Assembly: GCA_017450545.1 (NCBI GenBank)
Contig: JAFSTL010000107.1
Location: 1 to 10,833 of the forward strand
DNA length: 10,833 nt
Direction: 5' to 3'
Source of the DNA: Alphaproteobacteria bacterium
Lineage (GTDB): Bacteria > Pseudomonadota > Alphaproteobacteria > RUG11792
The notes under the pieces are model-generated. The model worked only from the letters and a program-made list of their open reading frames with translations, was not told where the DNA came from and made no database searches. Shown in pieces: positions 1 to 6,395 of the stretch. Position 1 is the stretch's first letter; every line of letters starts with the position of its first letter. The position numbers were made by a program, and so were the translations under genes.

Positions 1-1635
1 CAATGCGAATTCGATTGTAGCGCCGTTGAGGCATATGATGCGATTTGCTGAGAAAAGTAAACCAGCGGATTTAAACGTGATTTGGTGGGTTATGCTGTAT
101 TTTTGGGGACCTGTGAAGACCAACTTTCCTTTGCTTTCAACGACTATATCGGTTTCCGGAAGCGCTTTTGGGTCAGTAAAAGTAACAACTGTATCCTTAA
201 CTCCATCGCCAACTATAAGCGTCTTTTGGGTAAATCCAGAATTGTCTCCAGACAGCGTGATACTGCCAGTTAATTGCAAACTCGCGGGGTAATACCCGAT
301 GCCATCAATTGCCTTATTTATAAGCATTCCAGCAATGTTTTCCCCAATTCCATTCAGAACGAATGTTTGATCTGCGTCATTTTGAGCTATATATAAGCTA
401 TCCATTGACTCTGAAGTAAATATCTTTGAAAGATTGGTTATCTCTGATTCTTCTTCGTATGTAGGATACGCAAGCTGCGCTTTGACGATTTCCTTTAGAC
501 TGTCAGATATCCAAGCAGAAGGCTTTTGAAAAATATAAACTTTATTTGCGTCGGCATCTATTTTCGATTTTGTCTCTGTATTTGCAGCTATAAATTGATT
601 AATTTTTTTTCCAACAACCTTCAGGCTTGATCTACATCTCGCAAATATACTGTCACACCCAGATACGTTTTCAATCGATTGTAAAAATCTTTCTGAAACG
701 CTTAAAGTTAATAAGGAGGTGCATCTATTGAATATATAATCCACTGTTGTTACTTTACTTGTATCAAAACTACTTATGTCGAGTGATTTTAATTTACTAC
801 AACCACTGAACATATAGTTCATATTTGTTGCATGGCTAGTATCGAAGTTACCCAAATCAAGAGCAGTTATGTTAGAGCAACCATTGAACATATAGGCAAT
901 ATTCGTTGCATTGCTGGTATCAAAATTGCTTATATCGAGTGATGTTAGTGCAGAACAACCGTAGAACATACTGTAAATCTCGGTTACATTTCTGGTATTA
1001 AAGTTGCTTACGTCAAGCGACGTTAACCCGGAGCATTTGCGAAACATGCCAGAGATATTTGTCGCATTACTGGTATCAAAATTGCTTACATCAATTGATG
1101 TTAATGCGAAGCAATCGCTGAACATAAGCCCCATATTTGTTACATTTCGAGTATTAAAATTTCTTACATCAATTGATGTTAATGCGGAGCAACCGCTGAA
1201 CATACCGTACATATTCGTTACAATTGTTGTGGCTATACCACCTAATTCCAAGCTAATTTTTTTGGATGAGTTTGTCGTCTCTTTAAACATGTAAGCACAA
1301 TTGACTGGCATTTGGACATATGTGTTTCCGACTTTTTCAAATATGAGATTTACATTTAAGTTAGGAAAATCTGCGTCTTTCCCCCAATTAAATGCCTCTT
1401 CGCATAAACTGACTTGATTTCCATCTACAGAACCAGGAATTTTTAAAGTTACTATAACCTCGGTGTCCGGATTTAAATTTGGAACACATTTCTTTATACA
1501 GTATTCATTTTCTCCTGCAGTGAAAGTAAAGTAACTGTTCAATGTATTACTGCATCCATTAAATACAATCGTCGTTGCATCAACACTTACCACACAAACA
1601 CCTATGACCGGCATCATCTTCACTATGTTGTTCAT
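1..1635 (-). CDS. BspA-like leucine-rich-repeat surface/autotransporter-type protein (3' end beyond window)
   Basis: The frame is open from ATG at 1635 to the window edge, giving 545 codons without a stop; the C-terminus lies outside. GAGGAAA at 1640-1646 precedes the ATG by 4 nt. Residues 1-20 look like a Sec signal peptide: Lys at position 6, a hydrophobic stretch MMPVIGVCVVS, and possible cleavage after VDA. Six tandem 26-residue units of the form MFxGCSxLTSLDxSNFDTSN (about residues 145-300) are BspA/DUF285 leucine-rich repeats, each with one Cys. The following region is rich in beta strands; GSITLSGDNSGF resembles the autotransporter-associated strand repeat (Gly-Leu-Ser-Gly-Asn pattern). 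BspA-type proteins are surface-exposed adhesion or interaction proteins. Export through an outer-membrane barrel would need the unseen C-terminus. A surface location is well supported; the specific role is unknown. Confidence 0.85.
   Translation of the reverse strand, partial: MNNIVKMMPVIGVCVVSVDATTIVFNGCSNTLNSYFTFTAGENEYCIKKCVPNLNPDTEVIVTLKIPGSVDGNQVSLCEEAFNWGKDADFPNLNVNLIFEKVGNTYVQMPVNCAYMFKETTNSSKKISLELGGIATTIVTNMYGMFSGCSALTSIDVRNFNTRNVTNMGLMFSDCFALTSIDVSNFDTSNATNISGMFRKCSGLTSLDVSNFNTRNVTEIYSMFYGCSALTSLDISNFDTSNATNIAYMFNGCSNITALDLGNFDTSHATNMNYMFSGCSKLKSLDISSFDTSKVTTVDYIFNRCTSLLTLSVSERFLQSIENVSGCDSIFARCRSSLKVVGKKINQFIAANTETKSKIDADANKVYIFQKPSAWISDSLKEIVKAQLAYPTYEEESEITNLSKIFTSESMDSLYIAQNDADQTFVLNGIGENIAGMLINKAIDGIGYYPASLQLTGSITLSGDNSGFTQKTLIVGDGVKDTVVTFTDPKALPETDIVVESKGKLVFTGPQKYSITHQITFKSAGLLFSANRIICLNGATIEFAL
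736..1203 (-). repeat. Six tandem 78-bp LRR-coding units
   Basis: Each unit starts with an ATG codon, at 1203, 1125, 1047, 969, 891 and 813 on the minus strand, so the period is exactly 78 bp (26 residues). A seventh degenerate unit begins with ATA at 735, and a degenerate half unit precedes the first. Conserved positions are Met-Phe, Cys5, Leu8, Ser/Thr10, Asp12, Asn15, Phe16, Thr18 and Asn20. Units 1 and 2 share long identical DNA in their first halves, which suggests fairly recent duplication. Copy number could vary between strains. Confidence 0.93.
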
Positions 1636-1679
1636 AATGTTTCCTCAAGAAAAAAACTCTCTATATCTTCATCCTATAG

Positions 1680-1709
1680 CTTATAGCTCAAAAGTTAATT
1701 TTTTGTTAA
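1680..1709 (-). promoter_or_regulatory. Predicted promoter of the LRR surface-protein gene
   Basis: On the minus strand TTAACA (1709-1704) and TATAAG (1685-1680) are separated by 18 bp; each matches the sigma-70 consensus at 5 of 6 positions. The predicted transcript would start near 1673 and leave a leader of about 38 nt that includes the GAGGAAA ribosome binding site. This is a sequence match only. Confidence 0.55.
1694..1709 (-). promoter_or_regulatory. CtrA-box match TTAA-N7-TTAAC overlapping the -35
   Basis: The minus strand reads TTAA, seven bases (CAAAAAA), then TTAAC. This is the full consensus binding site of the alphaproteobacterial response regulator CtrA. It covers the predicted -35 hexamer of the surface-protein gene, a position from which CtrA activates many promoters. 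Such sites also occur by chance in AT-rich intergenic DNA, and no ctrA gene is visible here. Confidence 0.45.
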
Positions 1710-1776
1710 TTCAGAAAAAAATTCAGGAAAAATGGACGCATTTTCTATGCATATAGATATGTGAGTTAAGCGAAAG

Positions 1777-1805
1777 TTGAAGGAAAATACCATCTGTCGT
1801 AACAT
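1777..1805 (+). promoter_or_regulatory. Weak candidate promoter for the ndk operon
   Basis: TTGAAG (1777-1782) and TAACAT (1800-1805) each match sigma-70 hexamers at 4 of 6 positions with a 17-bp spacer. A near-CtrA site, TTAA-N7-TTGA (1766-1780), overlaps the -35. The start would be near 1812, with a leader of roughly 90 nt. No better plus-strand promoter was found between 1636 and 1904. Confidence 0.28.
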
Positions 1806-1845
1806 ATACCCCAGGCACGGTGATTTCATTCGAAGTGCTCCATGG

Positions 1846-1874
1846 AATGTATATTAGTTTCCATAATATACATT
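1846..1874 (+). promoter_or_regulatory. Perfect 11-bp inverted repeat in the ndk leader
   Basis: AATGTATATTA (1846-1856) and its exact reverse complement TAATATACATT (1864-1874) flank a 7-nt spacer, GTTTCCA. The element ends 16 bp before the ndk ribosome binding site. A competing pairing is visible: ATGGAA (1842-1847) can pair with TTCCAT (1859-1864) and would break the long stem. It may be an operator for a dimeric repressor or a leader hairpin; there is no U-tract to support termination. Confidence 0.6.
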
Positions 1875-1904
1875 ATGAGGAATTGTTAGGAAGGAGATGT
1901 TTTG

Positions 1905-2324
1905 ATGATTGAGAGAACTTTTTCAATAATTAAGCCGGATGCAACGCAACGGAATTTGACTGGCGAAATAAACAGTATGATTGAATCTGCAGGATTTAGG
2001 ATAGTTGCTCAGAAGCGTATCCACATAACGCTAGACCAAGCAAAGCGATTTTATGCAGTGCACGCCGAAAAGCCATTCTATAATGACCTGTGTGAATTTT
2101 TGAGTTCGGCACCGGTTGTCGTGCAAGTTCTGGAAAAAGAGAATGCTATCGCTGATTACCGAAAACTGATGGGGGCAACAAATCCGGCAAACGCAGAGGA
2201 AGGAACGATAAGGAACAGGTTTGCGCTATCGATTGACCAAAATTCGGTACACGGCTCAGATGCGCCGGAAACTGCAGCAAATGAGATAAAATTTTTCTTC
2301 AGCGATATCGAAATCGTTGGATAA
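1905..2324 (+). CDS. ndk: Nucleoside diphosphate kinase
   Basis: The enzyme transfers the gamma phosphate of ATP to NDPs through a phosphohistidine, balancing cytosolic (d)NTP pools. The product has 139 residues, the usual bacterial length. It begins MIERTFSIIKPDA with the conserved Lys10. It carries MGATNPANAEEGTIRNRFA (residues 89-107) and the active-site signature NSVHGSDAPETA with catalytic His116. ATG at 1905 is preferred over the in-frame TTG at 1902 because AAGGAGA (1891-1897) lies 7 nt upstream of the ATG. This is the first gene of a tight rightward cluster; the next gene starts 28 bp later. The family assignment is very secure. Confidence 0.97.
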   Translation: MIERTFSIIKPDATQRNLTGEINSMIESAGFRIVAQKRIHITLDQAKRFYAVHAEKPFYNDLCEFLSSAPVVVQVLEKENAIADYRKLMGATNPANAEEGTIRNRFALSIDQNSVHGSDAPETAANEIKFFFSDIEIVG

Positions 2325-2333
2325 GTTGGATAA
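2316..2333 (+). repeat. 9-bp tandem duplication across the ndk stop codon
   Basis: GTTGGATAA occurs twice back to back (2316-2324 and 2325-2333). The first copy encodes the last two residues, Val-Gly, and the stop. The second copy repeats Val-Gly-stop in frame, so a readthrough product would gain only Val and Gly after the readthrough residue. Confidence 0.8.
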
Positions 2334-2352
2334 TTCAAAAAAATCCTGAATA

Positions 2353-2928
2353 ATGTTTGTAAAATATATTCCAAATATATTATGTTTATTTAGGATTTTT
2401 TGCATTTTTCCTTTTGTATATTGTCTAATATTTGACAATAAACTTGGTTCCATATTCTCAGTTGCGTTGGGGGGACTGAGTGATTTTTTTGATGGCTATA
2501 TTGCCAGAAAATATAGGTGTGAAACGAGGCTTGGTGCACTGCTCGACCCCCTAGCTGACAAAATATTCGCAAACGTAGTCTTGTGGAGCTTGGTTATGTT
2601 TCACGAACTCAGTTTTCCGTATCTATGCGTCTATTTGATACTAGCAAGCGCCCTATCCTTTCGTGACTTTATTTTGCTTATAGGCTCAGGTTTCGTTGTA
2701 TTTAGAAGAGTGAAGATTAATTTAAAACCGCTATATATTAGCAAAATATGCACTACGTTAGTTTTTGTTTTTATCGCATACTCCCTAATGTTTTCAGATG
2801 CTCATATTTTTAACCTGCCCGAACCTTTTGGTCTGTATATCGGGTATGCGAGCGTTTTGCTAGTAATTGTGACATTTGTTGCCTATATGGTGCGATTTAT
2901 AAAAAATATTTTAAAGAATGATAACTAA
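2353..2928 (+). CDS. CDP-alcohol phosphatidyltransferase (PgsA/cardiolipin-synthase type)
   Basis: This integral membrane enzyme of phospholipid synthesis displaces CMP from CDP-diacylglycerol with an alcohol. The full family signature D-x2-D-G-x2-A-R-x8-G-x3-D-x3-D is present: Asp44, Asp47, Gly48, Ala51, Arg52, Gly61, Asp65 and Asp69. The start MFVKYIPNILCLFRI resembles the N-P-N-x-L-T-x-x-R opening of PgsA proteins. Several hydrophobic segments follow (about residues 10-27, 75-95, 98-115, 132-147 and 158-180). At 191 residues the length suits glycerol-phosphate phosphatidyltransferase, but the acceptor alcohol cannot be read from sequence alone. No strong Shine-Dalgarno precedes the ATG, which suggests translation coupled to ndk. 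The 3' end overlaps the glycosylase start by 11 bp. Confidence 0.88.
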   Translation: MFVKYIPNILCLFRIFCIFPFVYCLIFDNKLGSIFSVALGGLSDFFDGYIARKYRCETRLGALLDPLADKIFANVVLWSLVMFHELSFPYLCVYLILASALSFRDFILLIGSGFVVFRRVKINLKPLYISKICTTLVFVFIAYSLMFSDAHIFNLPEPFGLYIGYASVLLVIVTFVAYMVRFIKNILKNDN

Positions 2929-3748
2929 AAATTTACAGGATTTTGATATAGAACAAATTGCGAATTCTGGACAATGCTTTAGAATAACGCAAATAACGCC
3001 TGGGACGTGGGCAGTTAAAGCGCTTGGTCACACGCTGTATATAATCAAGGGAAATGAGTATATATTCGATTGCACTGAAGAAGAGTTTGCCAGAATCTGG
3101 TATAATTATTTTGATTTAGGAACTGATTATTCTATATACAAAGAAATAATACGATATTCAGGCGATAGGTATTTAATAGATGCGATAAATTTTGGACACG
3201 GTATACGGATACTTCGCCAGGATTTATGGGAAACGATAGTTAGTTTTATAATATCGCAACAAAATAACATTACACGAATAAAGAAGATTATTGAGAGACT
3301 ATGTCTCCCGTTTGACGGAATATTCCCCTCCCCTGCTCTTCTCAAGGATTACTCTGAGGATGATTTTAAGGCAATAGGTTTAGGGTATAGAGCGAAATAT
3401 ATAGTTAGCATTGTTCGGGCTGTCTTGGATGGTATATTTGATTTACACTATCTCAAAACATTGCCGACACAAGAAGCAATAAGGTATTTACAGAAATTTA
3501 ATGGCATTGGGGCAAAAGTTGCAAATTGTATTGTCCTGTTTTCATTGCATAAAATCGACGCATTTCCAATAGATGTTTGGATAAAGCGCATTATTGACAA
3601 GCATTATAGTAGTAAATTTCCCATAGAAAAATATGCCCCTTTCGCTGGCATCGTTCAGCAATATATGTTTTTTTATGAAAGATGCAAAAAAGATGTTGAC
3701 ACGGGAGATGCTAGTGCGTACCATAAAGAACGTGGGTTGGGTCTTTAG
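2918..3748 (+). CDS. OGG1-family 8-oxoguanine DNA glycosylase/AP lyase
   Basis: The enzyme excises 8-oxoguanine from DNA and can nick the abasic site through a lysine Schiff base. The family blocks appear in order: GQCFR (residues 18-22), SFIISQQNNITRIKK (109-123), the helix-hairpin-helix NGIGAKVANC (195-204) with nucleophile Lys200, and FPIDVW (216-221) with catalytic Asp219. The Lys-Asp spacing of 19 equals that of human OGG1. The length of 276 residues matches bacterial Ogg proteins such as the clostridial enzyme, rather than the Fpg/MutM usual in proteobacteria, so lateral acquisition is possible. ATG at 2918 overlaps the upstream gene by 11 bp. The last three sense bases plus preceding codons and the TAG stop fall inside the tRNA gene (3739-3748). 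Confidence 0.9.
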   Translation: MITKNLQDFDIEQIANSGQCFRITQITPGTWAVKALGHTLYIIKGNEYIFDCTEEEFARIWYNYFDLGTDYSIYKEIIRYSGDRYLIDAINFGHGIRILRQDLWETIVSFIISQQNNITRIKKIIERLCLPFDGIFPSPALLKDYSEDDFKAIGLGYRAKYIVSIVRAVLDGIFDLHYLKTLPTQEAIRYLQKFNGIGAKVANCIVLFSLHKIDAFPIDVWIKRIIDKHYSSKFPIEKYAPFAGIVQQYMFFYERCKKDVDTGDASAYHKERGLGL

Positions 3749-3815
3749 TTCAGTTGGTTAGAACCCTCCGCTCATAACGGAGTTGTCGTAGGTTCGAGTC
3801 CTACAGGACCCACCA
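3739..3815 (+). tRNA. tRNA with CAU anticodon (probably tRNA-Ile2, else elongator Met)
   Basis: The 77-nt cloverleaf is complete. The acceptor GGGTCTT pairs with AGGACCC (one T-G pair), the D stem is GTTC/GAAC, the anticodon stem CTCCG/CGGAG holds loop CTCATAA with anticodon CAT, and the T stem GTAGG/CCTAC holds loop TTCGAGT. The discriminator base is A and CCA is encoded. G1-C72 pairing excludes initiator tRNA. The T arm and anticodon loop look like tRNA-Ile2, whose C34 becomes lysidine to read AUA, but elongator Met cannot be excluded. The 5' end overlaps the glycosylase stop codon by 10 nt. Confidence 0.95.
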
Positions 3816-3848
3816 TTGTGTATCAAAAAAATTTTGGGAGGTTTATTT

Positions 3849-4454
3849 ATGAATAAGAGGACTATTGTTTTTTGCAGTGAAAATCAAGGAAAAATCGCTG
3901 AAATAAAGGAGAGTCTAAGTTTTTTGGAGGATGTTGATGTTGTCACCAAAAAAGAGCTCGGTATAGAAATAGATATTGAGGAAACCGGAAAAACTTTTAA
4001 GGAGAACGCTCTGATAAAGGCAAAGGCAGTGTATGAGATGATACATCAACCGGTCATATCTGATGATTCGGGCTTATGTGTTGATGCTTTGAATGGAGAA
4101 CCTGGGATATATTCTGCGCGATATGCAGGAGAGAATAAAACGGATACAGAGAAATGTCTATATCTGCTTAATAAGATGAAGGATATTACTGATTTGTCCG
4201 CACGAACATGCCATTTTACGACTTGTCTGTGCTATATCGATCAAGGTGGAAATGAGCATTATTTCGAAAAATATCTTGAAGGACGAATTGCCTTTGAACC
4301 ACGAGGACACAATGGACATGGATATGATCCTATCTTCTTGCTCCCGAATGGAAAGCATGTTGCTGAACTTTCCTTAGCAGAAAAAAACAAAATCAGCCAC
4401 AGGGGACAAGCGATTAGATCACTTGTCGAATATTTAAGGCATGACGGATTATAG
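3849..4454 (+). CDS. rdgB: RdgB/HAM1 family dITP/XTP pyrophosphatase
   Basis: The enzyme hydrolyses ITP, dITP and XTP to monophosphates and pyrophosphate, keeping deaminated purines out of nucleic acids. Family motifs are all present: SENQGKIAEI (10-19), the core ISDDSGLCVDALNGEPGIYS (70-89) with metal/catalytic Asp72 and Asp73, GHNGHGYDPIF (153-163) and SHRGQA (183-188). The length of 201 residues is typical. ATG at 3849 is chosen because GGGAGG (3836-3841) lies 7 nt upstream; an upstream TTG at 3816 lacks such a site. The gene follows the tRNA by 33 bp and is likely on the same transcript. Its stop overlaps the convergent synthetase gene by 6 bp, with no terminator between them. Confidence 0.96.
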   Translation: MNKRTIVFCSENQGKIAEIKESLSFLEDVDVVTKKELGIEIDIEETGKTFKENALIKAKAVYEMIHQPVISDDSGLCVDALNGEPGIYSARYAGENKTDTEKCLYLLNKMKDITDLSARTCHFTTCLCYIDQGGNEHYFEKYLEGRIAFEPRGHNGHGYDPIFLLPNGKHVAELSLAEKNKISHRGQAIRSLVEYLRHDGL

Positions 4455-6377
4455 TTGTGTCATCTTGATTATTTCTTGTATACAATCCGGATTTGATATT
4501 GTTGTCAAGTCTTCGAAATCCTCAATGTCATTTGCTGCAATTTTGCGCAGTATGCGTCGCATAATCTTTCCAGAACGTGTTTTGGGCAAATCGTCGACAA
4601 TTGCTATAACATCCGGGCGAGTTATTGGGCTGATTATGTTTTTCACTCGTTCAGCTATCAGCGATTTGGCGTTACTCCGTTGTTCGTCTGTAATTTCCTT
4701 TTTCAGAACGACGAATGCGTATATGCCCTCCCCTTTTATTTCGTGTGGGTAGCCGACAACGGACACTTCTGCGACAACTTCTGAACCAGCGATGACTTCC
4801 TCAATTTCGATTGGACTTATTCTGTGTCCCGAAACATTGAGGACATCGTCTATACGTCCGGTTATCCAAAAATTTCCATCAAAATCAAAGTATGCCTCAT
4901 CTCCAGTGCAATAAATATCGTCTTTGGATTGTGAATAATAAATTTTTTCCAGCGCATTTTCAGAACCAAAGACTTTTATTAACATTCCGGGCAATGGGTA
5001 TTTTATAAACATTGCTCCTGGTTTTTCCGGCGTCGTGATATCGTTGTCGTCATCATCTTTTAAAATCAACTTGCATCCGAAAAATTGCCGTCCGATATGA
5101 CCATATGTCTTCATATCTTCCAGGCAACTTAACGGAGCAGTAGGTACGCCTCCAAGCTCGGTTTGACCCCACATATTAACTATCGGGCAACGCCCTTTGC
5201 CAACCTCGTTGAAATACCAATACCAAGCATCTCTGTTCAAGATCTCTCCGAAAACACCGAGGTATTTCAGCGAATCGCGTGAAGTATTCGCCAACGTCTC
5301 TTCGGCATTTTTCATCATAGCTCTTAGCGCTGTCGGGGCGGTATTAAACGAGGTTACTTTATGCTTATCGATTATTTCCCAGAAAATCGACTTTCGCGGG
5401 TATGTTGGAATCCCTTCATAGAACACAGAAGTGACGCCATTGCACAACGCCGCATACAGAGCATATGCGTGTCCACCCATCCAGCCGATGTCGCCGGAGC
5501 CCCAGAATATTTCGTCATCAAATTGATTGAAAAAATATTTTCCAGTGATGCTCGAAAACAGTAAAAATCCGCCAGTACTCATTGTTATACCTTTCGGTTT
5601 TCCGACTGAGCCAGAGGTATAGAGGATAAACAGCTCGGAATTTGCCGCGGTATCTGCTATTTCGCATTCGGTTGGCATATTTTCAACTTCTCTGTAATAG
5701 TCAATATCCAGCGCATCATCCCAAGTTATATCGATATTCTGACGGCGTACTACGAGCGCTTTTATTTCTCTGTTGCACAGTTTTCGCGTTTTATCAACGT
5801 TTTCTTTTAATCGAATGATTTTTCCTCCTCGAGCGTTTCCGTCGCAAGTTATAATGAAACTTGATTTGCAATCATTCATTCTCAATGCAACAGCACTTGG
5901 CGAAAATCCTGCAAAAACAGCGGTATATGGAATTCCCAATCTGGCGCACGCAAGGCAGGCGTATACCCCTTCTGGAACCATCGGCATATAAACTGTCACA
6001 TAATCATCGCGTGTTAATCCATGCTTCTTCAACAAATTCGCAAATTTACAAATGTTTTCTTGCAATTGCTTATATGTTATTTTCTCAAACCTATCGATAT
6101 CTTCACTTTGCCAAATAATTGCTGGCTTTTCAGGATTTCTCACAGCATGTCGGTCAACGCAATTGTAGCAGGAATTGATTTTCCCATCAGGAAACCACAG
6201 TGTTTTCCCTTTCTCTCCCTTTTGCATAGTTATCGTTGGGACTTTTGTCCAAGTCAACGTATCGACCTGTGCTTCCCAGTAACCTTCAGGATTTTCCATT
6301 GAGTATTCATAAATCGTTTTATATATCTCCTCATTGCGCCAAGCATCCGGATGTTGTAAAAATTCTTTCGTTATCAT
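4449..6377 (-). CDS. Acetyl-CoA synthetase-like acyl-CoA synthetase with altered acyl pocket
   Basis: This ANL-superfamily enzyme activates a carboxylic acid with ATP to an acyl-adenylate and then to acyl-CoA. The 642-residue length and order match Acs: P-loop-like YTSGSVGKPKG (253-263), the 401-410 block NMWGQTELGG, TGD (491-493), hinge-region ITGRIDDVLNVSGHR (505-519) and PKTRSGKIMRR (599-608) with catalytic Lys604, the residue acetylated in classic Acs. Compared with Salmonella Acs, the acyl-pocket residues Val310, Thr311, Val386 and Trp414 correspond to Met300, Gly301, Phe376 and Gly404. Loss of this Trp implies a larger or different acid than acetate, so the symbol acs is withheld. AAAGGA lies at 6385-6390. 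The gene is 18 bp downstream of the transporter, likely cotranscribed. Confidence 0.9.
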   Translation of the reverse strand: MITKEFLQHPDAWRNEEIYKTIYEYSMENPEGYWEAQVDTLTWTKVPTITMQKGEKGKTLWFPDGKINSCYNCVDRHAVRNPEKPAIIWQSEDIDRFEKITYKQLQENICKFANLLKKHGLTRDDYVTVYMPMVPEGVYACLACARLGIPYTAVFAGFSPSAVALRMNDCKSSFIITCDGNARGGKIIRLKENVDKTRKLCNREIKALVVRRQNIDITWDDALDIDYYREVENMPTECEIADTAANSELFILYTSGSVGKPKGITMSTGGFLLFSSITGKYFFNQFDDEIFWGSGDIGWMGGHAYALYAALCNGVTSVFYEGIPTYPRKSIFWEIIDKHKVTSFNTAPTALRAMMKNAEETLANTSRDSLKYLGVFGEILNRDAWYWYFNEVGKGRCPIVNMWGQTELGGVPTAPLSCLEDMKTYGHIGRQFFGCKLILKDDDDNDITTPEKPGAMFIKYPLPGMLIKVFGSENALEKIYYSQSKDDIYCTGDEAYFDFDGNFWITGRIDDVLNVSGHRISPIEIEEVIAGSEVVAEVSVVGYPHEIKGEGIYAFVVLKKEITDEQRSNAKSLIAERVKNIISPITRPDVIAIVDDLPKTRSGKIMRRILRKIAANDIEDFEDLTTISNPDCIQEIIKMTQL

Positions 6378-6395
6378 AAATTTATCCTTTCTTCT

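Noticed and set aside
736..1203. Regular direct repeats that could suggest a CRISPR-like or satellite array
   Set aside because: The 78-bp period is an exact multiple of codons, the units are contiguous without unique spacers, and each encodes a BspA/DUF285 repeat.
26..1294. Several plus-strand open frames (26-292, 82-273, 1004-1294)
   Set aside because: They are antisense to the continuous 545-codon LRR protein frame. The 1004-1294 frame with repeated SIDVN is merely the reverse reading of the LRR units. None has a convincing ribosome binding site.
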